Shown: piece after piece, positions 9,274 to 20,479 of the stretch | How the letters are laid out: each line of letters opens with the position of its first letter | How positions within the stretch are numbered: position 1 is the stretch's first letter | Source: Botrytis cinerea B05.10 | Lineage: Eukaryota > Ascomycota > Leotiomycetes > Helotiales > Sclerotiniaceae | NCBI RefSeq assembly: GCF_000143535.2 | Contig: NC_037313.1 | Location: forward strand, 1,309,501 to 1,373,500 | Reading direction: 5' to 3' | Length of the DNA: 64,000 bases | The notes under the pieces: generated by a model | What the model saw: the letters and a program-made list of their open reading frames with translations, nothing else | What the model was told of the DNA's origin: nothing | Database searches by the model: none | Translations under genes and position numbers: made by a program

Positions 9274-12200
9274 TTACTCATCGGTAACCGAAGCGAACTT
9301 ATCAGTCATAGCTTGAACAAGATCCTCGTACTATAAAAATGTTAGATATACATACTATCAGAAAAGTGAATACTATGGATGAATGTACCTTCTTTGTGAT
9401 CTTTTCCTCGCCTTCACTTGGAACCTCAAATTTCATACTTCTCAATTGGGATTGAAGATCTCCAGTAGCTTCACGTACTTTAGCCCAACTTTGACCTTGT
9501 GCGACTGCTTTTTGAGCCTCGTCGTGGAATCCCATCATTGCCTTCATCATCCATTCAGTCTTCCAAATAGGACAGAATTGATCATAGTCACTGTAACCAT
9601 TTTGTTGCAAGAAATCTTCCTTGATCAATGAAGATACATCCAAAGTAATCTTGTCAGGGTCGGATAATGCTGATTTTCCAACCAATTGTACGACTTGATC
9701 TAATTCTTCAGAATCAGATAGAAGTTGCTTGATGCGGTCTCGAAGTCTGGGAAATTCGGGGAAATCCTTTTCGTAGTATTTGTCGAGAACGGTAGTATAT
9801 TTACTGTAACTGACTGAAGTGTTGATAGAAGGGAAATGTTTACGTTGAGCAAGTTTCTTATCGAGACCCCAGAAAACTTGCACAATACCCAAAGTACTAC
9901 TTGTCACAGGATCGGAGAAATCACCACCAGGGGGACTGACGGCACCGACAATACTGACACTACCTTCACGGTCAGGTCCACCAAGTGCTTGAACTTTACC
10001 AGCACGTTCGTAGAAACTAGCAAGTTTAGCTCCAAGATAGGCGGGGAAACCTTGATCAGCAGGCATCTCTCCCAAACGACCAGAAATTTCACGAAGAGCC
10101 TCAGCCCAACGAGATGTGGAATCAGCCATCATGGCGACATCTTTACCCTGATCGCGAAAGTATTCTCCTATCGTGAGACCTGCGAAATCGAAATATAATT
10201 AGCAAATGAATGTACAATAATTGAGCCATTGGTAAATGAGCCAGTGAGATGTAATGATGTCCAGTAGATAAGCCGGTAGAGTGTTGTCCTATGGATGGAG
10301 CCAGTAGATCGATTTGTCGATAAAGCCAGTAAATGAGCCAATGAACGACCCTGTCGATTGTTGTCAAATGAGATAGATCGAAGATAGTTGATGATAGTTG
10401 TTGGGATTAGGATGGGTAAGAATAGTCCAAGAAACATCAGAAATCTAAACAGATTCTAATTTCTTTTTGTGCGATGGAGTAGCATTATGACGATTCAATG
10501 CCCAATTGGTGTCGAAGGACTTGTTGCAGGTGTTGCAAGAATGTTCGCCACTAGCTTTTGCATTGGCACGTATGGTTTTTCGGTTGATGGAATACTGAGA
10601 CATCTCAGGCTTCTCAATCCCAGCCACAGAATCAGCATGACTTTGTGTCAACAGATGTTTATCGAGTGCTATCTGACTTTGTAGAGACATTTGGCAAACA
10701 TCGCAAGAAAAGCGATTGCTAGATAGAGCATTTCCTCTAACTTTAGCCGCAGTTTGGTTGACTTTGTCTCGGTTTTTAGCAGCCCAAGCATTCTTCATGA
10801 TCCGATCTCGCGCAAGATAAGCATCGATGTCTTTGTTTCGTACGGTTTCTCGATGTCGTTTTGATCTATCAGCTCTTCGTTGAACTTGTTTGGCGGCAAT
10901 GATCTCAAGTTCTTCTTCCGTTAACTTAAAATCCCCAACCAGCTTTTCCTTAATAGGAAGATGAGTGCAAGATGGCTCCCAGCTAACTGTGTCACATTCC
11001 CAAAGTAGCAGATGTTCGTAGTATTCATCTGTGATCATCTTGAACTTGGCGTGAAACAAACAAGTGAAAATCGACTCCAGTGCTAAAATGCGAGCTCTAA
11101 CACGAGGAACGAGACCAGCAGATGGTAATGGAGTCCAGCAGAGCAGACCAGAGTGTGCCAATCGATAGCCATCTTGATACCCTTGACGTACAAAGCGAGG
11201 GAGAACTCTATGTTCCATATTTTCGTAACTTTTAAGTCGATGTTTGACGCCATATACTGCATCTGTGCCAGAGCCGATATAGATCTTGGGTTTGCAATGG
11301 ATTTTCTTGATAACAATAACATAGACCCCCCAAACTCTCTCCACAGGCTTGGGTAGGGATTGGAGAAAGTCGATGTTGGGTGGATGTGAGGATGTGAGAA
11401 CTTGATGCAGGTTTGGTGCAAGTTCAAGAGGCGAACATGTAGCTATGCTATCATAAGAAGATCGGCTATCAAAGACAGCTCTGAAGGTGTTATTGATGTA
11501 CCAAGAAGGTGCATCAATGTTGATCAATGCCCATGTCTTGTCTTCCAACATTTGGCAAACATCATTGTGGAAGGGATTGCTGTTATCAACATCAGAATCA
11601 TCTGAGTCGAACTTGGATTTGGAATCCATTGATTGCAGCTTGAGCAGCTTCGAACTTTCCGCGAGTACCATGAACGATAGTGATTGATGTTGCTAATTGT
11701 TATAGTTTATAGATCCTGTATAATGGCATTTGAATCTCGTTGCTCCAGATAGTGAGGTGATGAAAGAAAGATCAGGACCAGGTGGCTGCTGATTTCCAAT
11801 AACTCACCGACTTACTGACTGATGAAGGGAAGGTGCTGGTGTAGGTGCAGGTGTAGAGTTGAAAATACGGAAAGAACATGTTGGGGGGACTTGCCAGTAT
11901 AAATAGAAGCTTCACGAGCAGCGACAGGCATGTTGGATGTGTTAGCAATAAGTGTGGTACGCTTCATGATAGGCTCTTTACGTCCATCTATGTCAATGGA
12001 AAGTTCTGGGAAATCCATCAAGACTTCAGCCATCTCGTTTCCACGCTCTCCACTGTATTTGATATTAGTACAATGACGCCGTGAATTAAAAAAGATGAAA
12101 ACTTACCATCCAACATATACAATAATATCACTGTTCGAGAACTTGGAAACAGATTGACTAATAACAGTCTTACCACAACCGAAAGCACCTGGGATGGCAA

Positions 12201-13139
12201 CGGTTCCTCCTTGAACACTAGGGAAAAGGGCATCCAAAACACGTTGACCAACGATAAATGGCTTGTCTGCTGCCAATTTTTCGGTAGTTGGTCGTGGCAC
12301 ACGTACAGGCCATGTGTGCATCATGCTATATTCGGTCTTCTTGCCATCAAATTCAACCTCGAGGATCTTTTGGTCGACCTTGTAGCTTCCCTTTTCAGCG
12401 ATGCGGGTAATTGTACCTCTGGCTCTGGGTGGGAAAAGAATTTTGTGGTCGTCCAAGAGGGAGTTCTCGTAGACGGTACCCCAAATATCGCCTCCAGTAA
12501 TGTGATCTCCAACCTTCATAATCGGCTTGAAGTCCCAATCCTTTTCTCTGTTTAAAGCCGGAGCGGAAACACCACGGGGAATGTAGATACTTTGGGAATT
12601 GTCTGCGATAGCTTTGAGAGGTCTTTGAATACCATCGTAAATTGTTTCCATAAGACCTGGACCCAACTCGACGGACAAAGGCTTTCCAGTGCGCACAACG
12701 GGATCTCCAACAGTAACACCAGCTTTATACCCCAACAGTCAGTTATAAATCCAACCTAATGCCTTGTGTTTTCCCATACCTGTTTCCTCGTACACTTGAA
12801 TAGTCGCTCTATCCGCTTCGATTCGAATAACTTCACCGACAAGGTTATCGTGACCGACTTTGACCTATTCATAAGTTAGCAACACAATAGTTGGGTTAGA
12901 TTGTCAAATCAAACTGACCAACTCGTACATGGCAACTCCGATCATGTTCTCTGCCACCACGACAGGACTAAGATATAATTAGCTAGAGAAAGGCAGATTG
13001 ATGGAGTCTTCCACAAACCCTGATACGGAGTAAATTGAACCTGTCGACGGGCGATTAGCAATTACGTTGGTAGGATACGGAAAACAGGCCCAGACGTACC
13101 AAATTGATCCTCTCCGTCTGCATCTCGTTGAGGGGCCAT
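9274..13139 (-). CDS. vma-1: V-type H+-ATPase catalytic subunit A
   Basis: Eight exons (13139-13100, 13040-13019, 12967-12919, 12864-12780, 12722-12107, 12052-11895, 10179-9389, 9330-9274) join in frame to 605 residues, close to other fungal VMA1 proteins without intein. The Walker A segment [11 protein letters not shown] lies in exon 5. EASIYTG closes exon 6, and [14 protein letters not shown] with the PPGGDFSDP loop follows in exon 7. Subunit A hydrolyses ATP in the V1 sector that acidifies vacuoles and endosomes. The fifth intron splits the Cys codon of YVGCGERGNE, exactly where the yeast VDE intein is inserted; here there is no intein. The sixth intron (11894-10180, 1715 nt) has a GC donor (G|GCAAGT) and an AG acceptor, and hosts the nested nuclease ORF. 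The other introns are about 56-80 nt. Confidence 0.97.
10180..11894 (-). other. Giant GC-AG intron 6 of vma-1
   Basis: The intron lies between EASIYTG and LTIGEYF. Splicing here restores a perfect conserved protein sequence, which fixes both ends. Its 1715 nt is more than twenty times the other introns of the gene. The donor is GCAAGT rather than GT. A strong AG acceptor-like site follows at 11820-11819, with GTAAGT (11815) and GTGAGT (11807) donor-like sites just downstream, so the first 76 nt could be an older, normal-sized intron into which the element arrived. The tail (10180-10444) is noncoding. Confidence 0.9.
10445..11671 (-). CDS. Nested GIY-YIG nuclease with C2H2 zinc fingers (intron-encoded)
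   Basis: A complete 408-residue ORF with ATG and stop lies on the host strand wholly inside vma-1 intron 6. A GIY-YIG nuclease core is visible. GVY (residues 115-117) and YIG (131-133) are present; R145 follows in KHRLKSY, and a probable catalytic Glu (E199) lies in [11 protein letters not shown] basic, helical stretch (about 250-310) leads to two C2H2 fingers with CX2CX12HX5H spacing (C323-H345 and C379-H401), suited to DNA or RNA binding. GIY-YIG enzymes with separate DNA-binding domains are typical of homing endonucleases in mobile introns. The ORF is not fused to the host frame, so it is not an intein. Promoter and expression are unknown; it may be made from its own transcript or from intron-containing pre-mRNA. 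Confidence 0.85.
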   Translation of the reverse strand: MVLAESSKLLKLQSMDSKSKFDSDDSDVDNSNPFHNDVCQMLEDKTWALINIDAPSWYINNTFRAVFDSRSSYDSIATCSPLELAPNLHQVLTSSHPPNIDFLQSLPKPVERVWGVYVIVIKKIHCKPKIYIGSGTDAVYGVKHRLKSYENMEHRVLPRFVRQGYQDGYRLAHSGLLCWTPLPSAGLVPRVRARILALESIFTCLFHAKFKMITDEYYEHLLLWECDTVSWEPSCTHLPIKEKLVGDFKLTEEELEIIAAKQVQRRADRSKRHRETVRNKDIDAYLARDRIMKNAWAAKNRDKVNQTAAKVRGNALSSNRFSCDVCQMSLQSQIALDKHLLTQSHADSVAGIEKPEMSQYSINRKTIRANAKASGEHSCNTCNKSFDTNWALNRHNATPSHKKKLESV

Positions 13140-14793
13140 GTTGGCGATTTCTTTGCTTGGATTAGGAACTATGAATTGGATTGTTGTTGGAGAGGGTGAT
13201 AGAGGAAGTTGTGGTAATGGCTCTGGATTAAGCTCGACTGGAGCTATTGACAAGGTATCAATATGTTGGATTTTGATGAGATCTAAGAATGAGGGCCGAG
13301 CTTTCAAACGAGGACGAAGACCAAGTGACATAAAAGGATCAAGGATGGAGGGAGACGATGGGAATTTAATTATCAGCCAACCAACTGCAGATTGGAAACT
13401 AGGTGGGAGTGGAATATGTACGATGTCAGTATTATGTACGAGTACATGACATGTAAGTACTTGGTAGGTAGAGAGTTCAATTATCAAACAAGTGGATGTG
13501 GATATCGGTCGGTCAACGGAAGGAGCCTTGGAGTACGTGCCAGCCTTATTATTATTGTTACAGTTACACGCGGGAAGCTTTCACTCGAGCGCTTCCACAG
13601 AGTACATCTATCTAGATACGTACCTGGGCATGTACCTGACGGAGCGTAAGGAACATGTATTTGCTAAACAGCTCGCACCGCTCTAGACACACGCCTTCGT
13701 TCCCATCGTTCCTATGCTGAGTCTCCCCCACCATTGACGATCTTGAACGATGCACGCTTTCGATTGGTGCGGACAGCGGTGAGGGCGGATAATGGCGAGA
13801 ATGGTTGGTGAGTAGATGGCGGGAGGATGATAATGAGGGGGGTTCATCTATCACAACTCTAGCTCTCCGTAGTAATAATGAATGTATTCGGTACCGTACC
13901 TGATCTGAGCGAGTAGGTCGGAGGTATCTAGGTCGGCCAGTATGTCTGGAGATGTCGCCTTCTCTTCTTCAAGAATCTCTGCGAAGATACTCACCGGCGC
14001 GATACTATATATATCACACCGGAGCTATACTACATACATTCTTATCCGATGATTCATCCATTCACTCGCCCTCTCATCTTCATCTCCCTCCCTTCTCGCC
14101 CCCCCTCTCTCAATCACAAGCTGAAGACGGTGCATTTCATGTGATGAGGTCACATCTCCCTTCTTGCATGCACCTCCTTCTCAACCTAGTACCAGTCAGT
14201 CCCATGTGCAGATGTGCAGATGTGCAGATGTGTAGTGCTCCAAGTGGGTTGGGTGTTGATTGAGTTTACATGTAGCACACATATAAAGTCTCATAGCTTA
14301 CGCTTTCGTATCTACTCGGACGTGTCTGCGAGGACTTGATAAGAATCATTGGCAGACTGACTTTCCAGATCCAATGGTCCACCGTATTCATCCATACCAC
14401 ACACACCCACCACTAGTCCAGCCCACCTAGGTATCGTCCATCCATACATACCTCATCCTTCGATTACGGTCTGACAGCTACAATGAGAAATACCTACCTA
14501 CGACATACGTGAAGAGACTTGAAATCGTCACAACAAATAATAAAATAAGTATGTGAATAACATTAACAAGATCCTTTGTAATTCATTCATCCATCGATTC
14601 TACCTCTCTGCATGAACCTTCGAATTCACTCCACAAGTTTGCTTCGAACCCACCTCTTTGACTGATTCTAATCGTTCGCTCTGTTAGCAGCTTCCACTTC
14701 GCTCGAGCTTCTGTTCGTCTTTCAGATGCCAAAGCAAAAGCAATCATTTAACCACGACAACCCCAAACTTTCTACCCTTGTCTACTTTAACTT
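13140..14793. other. Divergent promoter region (vma-1 / WDR26-like)
   Basis: No gene is supported in this 1.65-kb spacer. It holds pyrimidine-rich tracts (14050-14115), a short GATGTGCA repeat near 14208-14232, and the leader regions of both flanking genes. Confidence 0.6.
14208..14234. repeat. Short tandem repeat GTGCAGAT
   Basis: Three consecutive 8-bp GTGCAGAT units plus a degenerate fourth are visible. Confidence 0.8.
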
Positions 14794-17377
14794 TTGCCTG
14801 CATTACAACAACTTGCATCTTTGTGCTTCGATTTAACAACCCCCAATAAGATTCTGGAGGCCCCTCTCTTGAATCTATATTCAAGCAGCGGCACTTCCGC
14901 AGATTTCGTCCTGGCAGACGACAACCCCCATATACCACCACCATCCTTATCCATTCCCGACGACCCACCCATCCCGACTTCCCCTCGACGATCAACCAGC
15001 ACTGTCTTCTCAGCCCAAGCCCCTCTACCGCCATCTCATCGCAGAACAGATCAAATCGACTCTCCGCCTTCTTTCGACAGATATAACATAGACTCTACAA
15101 CAAGGCAAGCTGCTAGAACTCGCGGTACACCTCAAGCTGAGCTCCGGCCGAGACGTGCTCAAGACCAAGTCCTCGGTCGTAGACGTCGAGATAATACTAT
15201 TGACCGAGGGGAACAATCAAATACCTTTTCGAGTCCTGGAGACTCTTCGAATCCTCCACACCTAGAAAGCGAACATCGTAACAAAAGAAGACGTCAAAGT
15301 GCTAGTATGAGATCTCCAGGGGAGGATAGTACTTCGAACGGTAGCTCAAAACCGTCCTCAAATGGAGCCGGGTCATCTCGTCTACACAAGGCAGCCCTCT
15401 CAAATTCTACCAATGGTGCACATTCTTCCTCGGTAACCATGAATGGATCAAGCACCAACGGTCACTCAGATGCGGGTGCCAAAACAACATCTACATATTT
15501 TGGGCATGATAGAGAAGAAGTTACGAGGATCTTGATCCAAGCTTTGACGGGTTTGGGTTACAATGGTGCTGCAGCGAGATTAAGTCAGGAAAGTGGTTAT
15601 GATCTTGAAAGTCCGATTGTAGCAGCTTTCCGAAATGCAGTTTTACAAGGCGAGTGGACCGAAGCTGATGAACTGCTTTTCGGAGGATCGACAGAGGAAG
15701 GCGGTGTCAATATTCATGGGAATGGATTGGTTCTCCGAGATGGTGTGGACAAGAACGTTATGAGGTTTTGGATGCGGCAACAAAAGTTCTTGGAATTACT
15801 TGAACGAAAAGACATGGGCAGAGCAATAAATGTCTTGCGATCTGAGCTTACTCCACTATATCAGGACATCGCCAAGTTGCATTTCCTATCAAGGTATGTT
15901 TGTGTTGATATGTCTCTACAAGCTTTATCTAGATTAAGCACTGATCACATTTACTAGCTTACTGATGTGTACTCCTGAGGATCTTAAGGTCAAGGCTAAC
16001 TGGGATGGGGCCGCTGGAGAATCCAGACATTTACTACTCTCACAACTGTCTAGTAAGATTTTTGTTAATGTCATGGGTTACTACTGATACTAACACTCTC
16101 CTAGGATGTATTTCACCATCAGCCATGTTACCTGAGAATCGTTTAGCCACCCTTTTTGACCAAGTAAAACAACATCAGATATCGACATGTGTTTATCATA
16201 ACACGCACGATTCCCCTTCGCTGTATCAAAACCACACCTGTGACCGAAATAATGTTCCATTGCTGCCCATCATGGAACTTACCAAACATGCTGGTGAAGT
16301 ATGGGATACAAAATTCTCACATGATGGAACTCTATTGGCGAGCTGTGGGAGCGATGGGGTTCTTGTTATTTATAATGTTCCGGATTTCAGTGTTCACACT
16401 ACCTTTTCTGAACATGAAGGTGGAGTCTGTTCTTTTGCTTGGAGTCCTGATGACACGAGAATGATTACATGTGGCCGTGATAACAGAGCTTTATTGTGGA
16501 ATACTGCAGTAAGTTAAAAGTCCCTATTCAAAATCTCCTCACTCATTTCTTAGACTAGCGATTTATTGATGAAGCTTCCTCGTTTTGGGGAGCCTGTGTC
16601 CTGTTGTGTATGGGCAGCGGATGGACAATCATTTATCACAGGCAGCTTGGCTACTACGAAGAACTTGTGCCAGTGGAATCTTAACGGTGAGATCGTATAT
16701 GATTGGGGCCGAGATCATCGTATTCGAGATATAGCACTCACGCCAGACGGAATCCGGTTAGTGGCTATCGAACACTTGACCCATCTCTATGTTTATAACT
16801 TCATAACTCGCGAGCTTGAATATGAGCTGGACCTCAAAGTTCAACTATGTTCGATCCGCGTCAGCGATAATTCAAAGCACCTACTGATACATTGTAACTC
16901 TGGAGAAACACGCATGTTGGATATAGACACTGGCGAAACAATTCGAACTTTCGTATCTGGGGACAAAGGGGGTGAATTCATCATCAGAAGCTCTTTCGGT
17001 GGTGCCAATGAAAGTTTCGTAGTTAGCGGAAGTGAAGGTAAGATTCAGATTTTAGATTGCACGCCTGCATTACTAACACCTTCACTTATAGAAGGCAATG
17101 TTGTGATATACCACCGAGAGAACGGCTCAGTGGTAGAAAAACTAGAAGCTCACAAGAAAGGTTGCTGCAATGCAATTTCTTGGAATCCAACGAATCCAAG
17201 AATGTTCGCTTCCGCTGGTGACGACGGCAAAGTTCGAATGTAAGCTTCATACCATTTGATCACAGCATGAATCGAGCTAACAAAATTGCCAGATGGTCAA
17301 GCGAAAATAGCCTTCAAGGAGTTTCTTCTAAGCAAACTGTCTTCAACGACTCGCAGCGTGAATCCAACGGCTGGTGA
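14794..17377 (+). CDS. WDR26/Gid7-like WD40 protein with LisH-CTLH
   Basis: Six exons (14794-15893, 15958-16052, 16105-16508, 16554-17037, 17092-17239, 17293-17377) encode 771 residues. The first ~230 residues are low-complexity, Ser/Asn/Arg-rich. A LisH-like segment (EVTRILIQALTGLGYNGAAA) and a CTLH segment (about residues 280-360) follow. WD40 repeats run from about 440 to the end, with blades such as HAGEVWDTKFSHDGTLLASC and AISWNPTNPRMFASAGDDG. LisH-CTLH plus WD40 defines WDR26 in animals and Gid7 in yeast, a subunit of the GID/CTLH ubiquitin ligase that degrades gluconeogenic enzymes. The start at 14794 is the first ATG of the open frame; a later one is possible because the N-terminus is not conserved. 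Confidence 0.88.
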
Positions 17378-17932
17378 TTGGAAATTTCACGCCAGTATAC
17401 GGGTGTCTCATAACATTTTATGAGAAATAACACTACAATTTCTCGTTTCATTGTTTTGCATCATTTATCAACTTTATTCTTATTCATTCACGTTACATAC
17501 AACTTTCGGGGCGGCGAATCGGTGGGATGCAGAAAGGATTGCATATGGGTAGGCATCAATGGTGTTTGGGACATTACATGCGGTACCGGCAATGGAGTTT
17601 TAGTCGGTGTGCGTTTTTGTAAATTGTTTTGCAATGCTTTAGACCTTTCACGTATACGCTGGTGGATTGATGGCGAGTAAATCGAGTCATGGCTATTGAA
17701 TGAGATGTGGTTGAATGGAATGGCTAGGCAAGGCAGATGCATGGCATGCCAAGATAGATATCATCTAATGCATTTAATGCGAACTAACTGGATGGTAACA
17801 TTGAAGTCTTTAATCTTGACGTGTCAAATACTCTGCTAGCATTTATCTGACTCTCTTTTATGGATGGAGAGGAATCTCTAAAATTTTCAAGAATTATAAA
17901 TTCGAGTACCTAGCTAGGTAGCAGGTAGTAGA
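17378..17932. other. Convergent 3' intergenic region
   Basis: This is the space between the 3' ends of the WDR26-like and ribokinase genes. Nothing recognisable is present. Confidence 0.6.
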
Positions 17933-19682
17933 CTAATTCCTCTTAACATCAATCTCATCAGCCCATGGAATCGCACTCTGAGCACCTTCTTTCTCGACTG
18001 TTCGGGCGGCAGCTTTACAAGCTTTTCGGACAGCGGAGAGCAGGATTTGATCTTGATCTTGATCGGTGGGTTGAGTGGCTGAAGCAGTAGAGGAAAATGC
18101 AGATGGAGAAGTATGGCGCACGAGATCGACGGCGTAGGCGCCGACAAATGTGTCGCCCGCGGCAGTGGTGTCGACTACTTTTATGTTGGATTCGGCGGGG
18201 ATGTGGGTGTAGGTTTGGGGGGTGGCGAGGATGGCTCCTGTTGGGGGAGGGGGTTAGTTTTGGATTTGGGGTTGGGTTGAAGGAGGAGAGAATAGAGATG
18301 TGGAGGGCATGAATATCTTTTGAGTTTGAGAAGTGATGCTATACGAACCTTTAGACCCGAGCGTTACGATAACGGTCTTGACGCCTCGACCCAGAAACTC
18401 ATCTGTGACAATTCGCCAATCGAACGAGGGGTCTTCGACAGCGGAGACGGAACGCGAAGTCAGGATGGCGGCTTCGGATTCGTTGAGGATGAGATGGGTT
18501 ATGCTGGGGTAGGCGGAGTCGGGCAGGAGAACGGCGGGAGCCGGGTTGAGGAGGACGGGGATGGAGAGGCTGGAGGCGAGGGAGAGGATTTGCAGAACCG
18601 TTTCGAGGGGGATTTCGAGTTGGAGGACGAGAAGGGAGGGGAGGGGGGTGCTAAGGGAGGAGGGGGCGCTGAAGGCGGGAGGGAGGAGGGACTGTGGTTT
18701 GGGGTTAGTGGGGTGTGGTTTGTGAAGGGGATCGGGTTGGAATGGTGGGAGGTGAGATGATTGATGATGAAAGTTGGTTTGGGTGACTCACGTGGTTCGC
18801 GCCTGGGGAGAGGAGAATGCGGTTTTCGCCGCTGGAAGATTCCACGAGGATTACTGCTACGCCAGTAGATTGTGCGGGGATGGTCTGGATCGAGGTGGTG
18901 TCGATGAGAGAATTTTTGAGGGAGGAGATGAGGGAGGGACCGAATCTTTGGGGATGTTAGTTTGTAGAGTTTTGAAGGATTGGGAGCGGAATTGATGTGG
19001 GATGCTTGGGAATTTGAATTTGAATATGAATTTGAATTTGAATATGAAAGTGATGAGATGTTGTATTCATTGTGCTTGGGGGAACAGGGGAAGTGTGATG
19101 ATTTTTGATGATGGTGGCATTTCTTCCCCGAGGGTATTGAAGATTCATTTCTATGTCTCCATATCGACAGTTTGAAATGTCAAAACTGGTGGAACATAAG
19201 GATAGGCTGAGAACCTTTTACTGTCCGAAAGCTTGTACTATCCATGTTCTAAACCGAATGGATTGGTACTATAAAACCATTCGCACAGCAAGACAGCCGT
19301 GTATAGAAGCCTTACATAAAGTCCTTGACTTGAAAAACGTAAAGATAACAGAACGAGAGAAAACCACTCGTAGGTAGGTAGGTAGGTATGTGAAACGAAA
19401 AATTGTATTGCGATTTTTAGTCAAGGAGACATAAAAGACCTACTCATCGTCACCAACGGCACCAATCATCTTGACCAAAACATCGCTAGTGTGAGATGGG
19501 GCGGAAGCGGGATTGGGTCTTGAGAGACGTGCACATGCCACAGCTTGATTGGCACCTTTTCCGCCAGGACCGGTACTGAAGGAAGTAGCGGTTAAAGTTT
19601 CGCCGCCGGTGGGAACGCGGGGAGTCAGCGTTACGAGGTCGGTATTGAGAGATCCAATGACGGTGATGATTTTTGGCGACAT
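17933..19682 (-). CDS. Ribokinase (PfkB family)
   Basis: Four exons (19682-19444, 18945-18792, 18691-18349, 18237-17933) give 346 residues. The N-terminus has [10 protein letters not shown] and the PfkB signature around [14 protein letters not shown], where ribose is bound. [14 protein letters not shown] lies in exon 2. The second signature, [12 protein letters not shown] in exon 4, carries the catalytic Asp and anion hole. The enzyme phosphorylates ribose to ribose-5-phosphate in the cytosol. The first intron is 498 nt, unusually long for this window, and contains a GAATTT-type microsatellite (about 19012-19046). The other introns are about 100-111 nt. The gene is divergent from vps1, with about 800 bp between the starts. 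Confidence 0.93.
19012..19046. repeat. TTGAAT-type microsatellite in ribokinase intron 1
   Basis: Six-base units TTGAAT/ATGAAT repeat about six times. Confidence 0.75.
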
Positions 19683-20479
19683 GGTTGGGTTGGGCGGTGG
19701 ACGTTATCCGCGTATTCGTAAATGTCGGAAAGGGGGTTGGGCACGTGCTTGTCTGCTGTGATGTACAATACACAGATGCCTAATGCTCTGGCGAAAATGC
19801 GTCGTAACTCGTACGGGTGATGACGAAGCTAATGGGCTTGTTTGTTTTTTGGGCTGTGTCGGTATGTAAAAGTGTACAAAGCATTCACTAAGCTAGAGAC
19901 CAATAGATGAGCAAATGTCTCTGCTATGGTTTTAGTACCTAATAATATGTGCACTATGTGAGCTGTTTCTGACTCCTCAACACCCTCCTTGGCTTGGGTA
20001 TCAACCCCGCGCCCCCGCTGGCTTTCAGAGACTTCTCACCCATTCCAACATTTCAAGGTTTTGAGATCTAACAGACAGATCCTCCTGGGACACTTGGGGC
20101 TCACTCACCGTTTGCTCTTTTCCCAGCAATTATCAAAACGATCAATCTTCTAGTCTCAAGATACAAGAGACTGACAACCATACGATAAACTAGACCCAAG
20201 CCAAGCCCAGCCAAACACTTTTCTGCATCAAAGGGCTCCATCTCGCTGAGGATCTGAGCACGGACCATATTACTAGCCTCACCTCGTGGAAGTTGGCCTC
20301 GCACGCCGGTTTGTTTTAAACAACAGAATATCAACAGGAGTCGCATTTTAAAACAGGAAACTTCTCCAACTTCCATTTTCCTAAATCAGCAAAGACCAAC
20401 AAGTGACAAGCTTGCCGACAGATCTTGCTATACCCTCAAACCATCTATCTCCCTTGAAAATCAACACTCATACGCAATC
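19683..20479. other. Divergent promoter region (ribokinase / vps1)
   Basis: About 800 bp between two divergent start codons. No ORF or repeat of note was found. It should hold the promoters of both genes. Confidence 0.6.

Noticed and set aside
10180..11894. Intein or in-frame fusion in vma-1
   Set aside because: Reading on from exon 6 meets a stop within 26 codons, and no intein splicing motifs (N-terminal Cys, C-terminal His-Asn) flank the nuclease. The insertion is removed as an intron instead.
12154..12555. Plus-strand ORF of 133 residues
   Set aside because: It is the antisense shadow of the conserved vma-1 exon 5.
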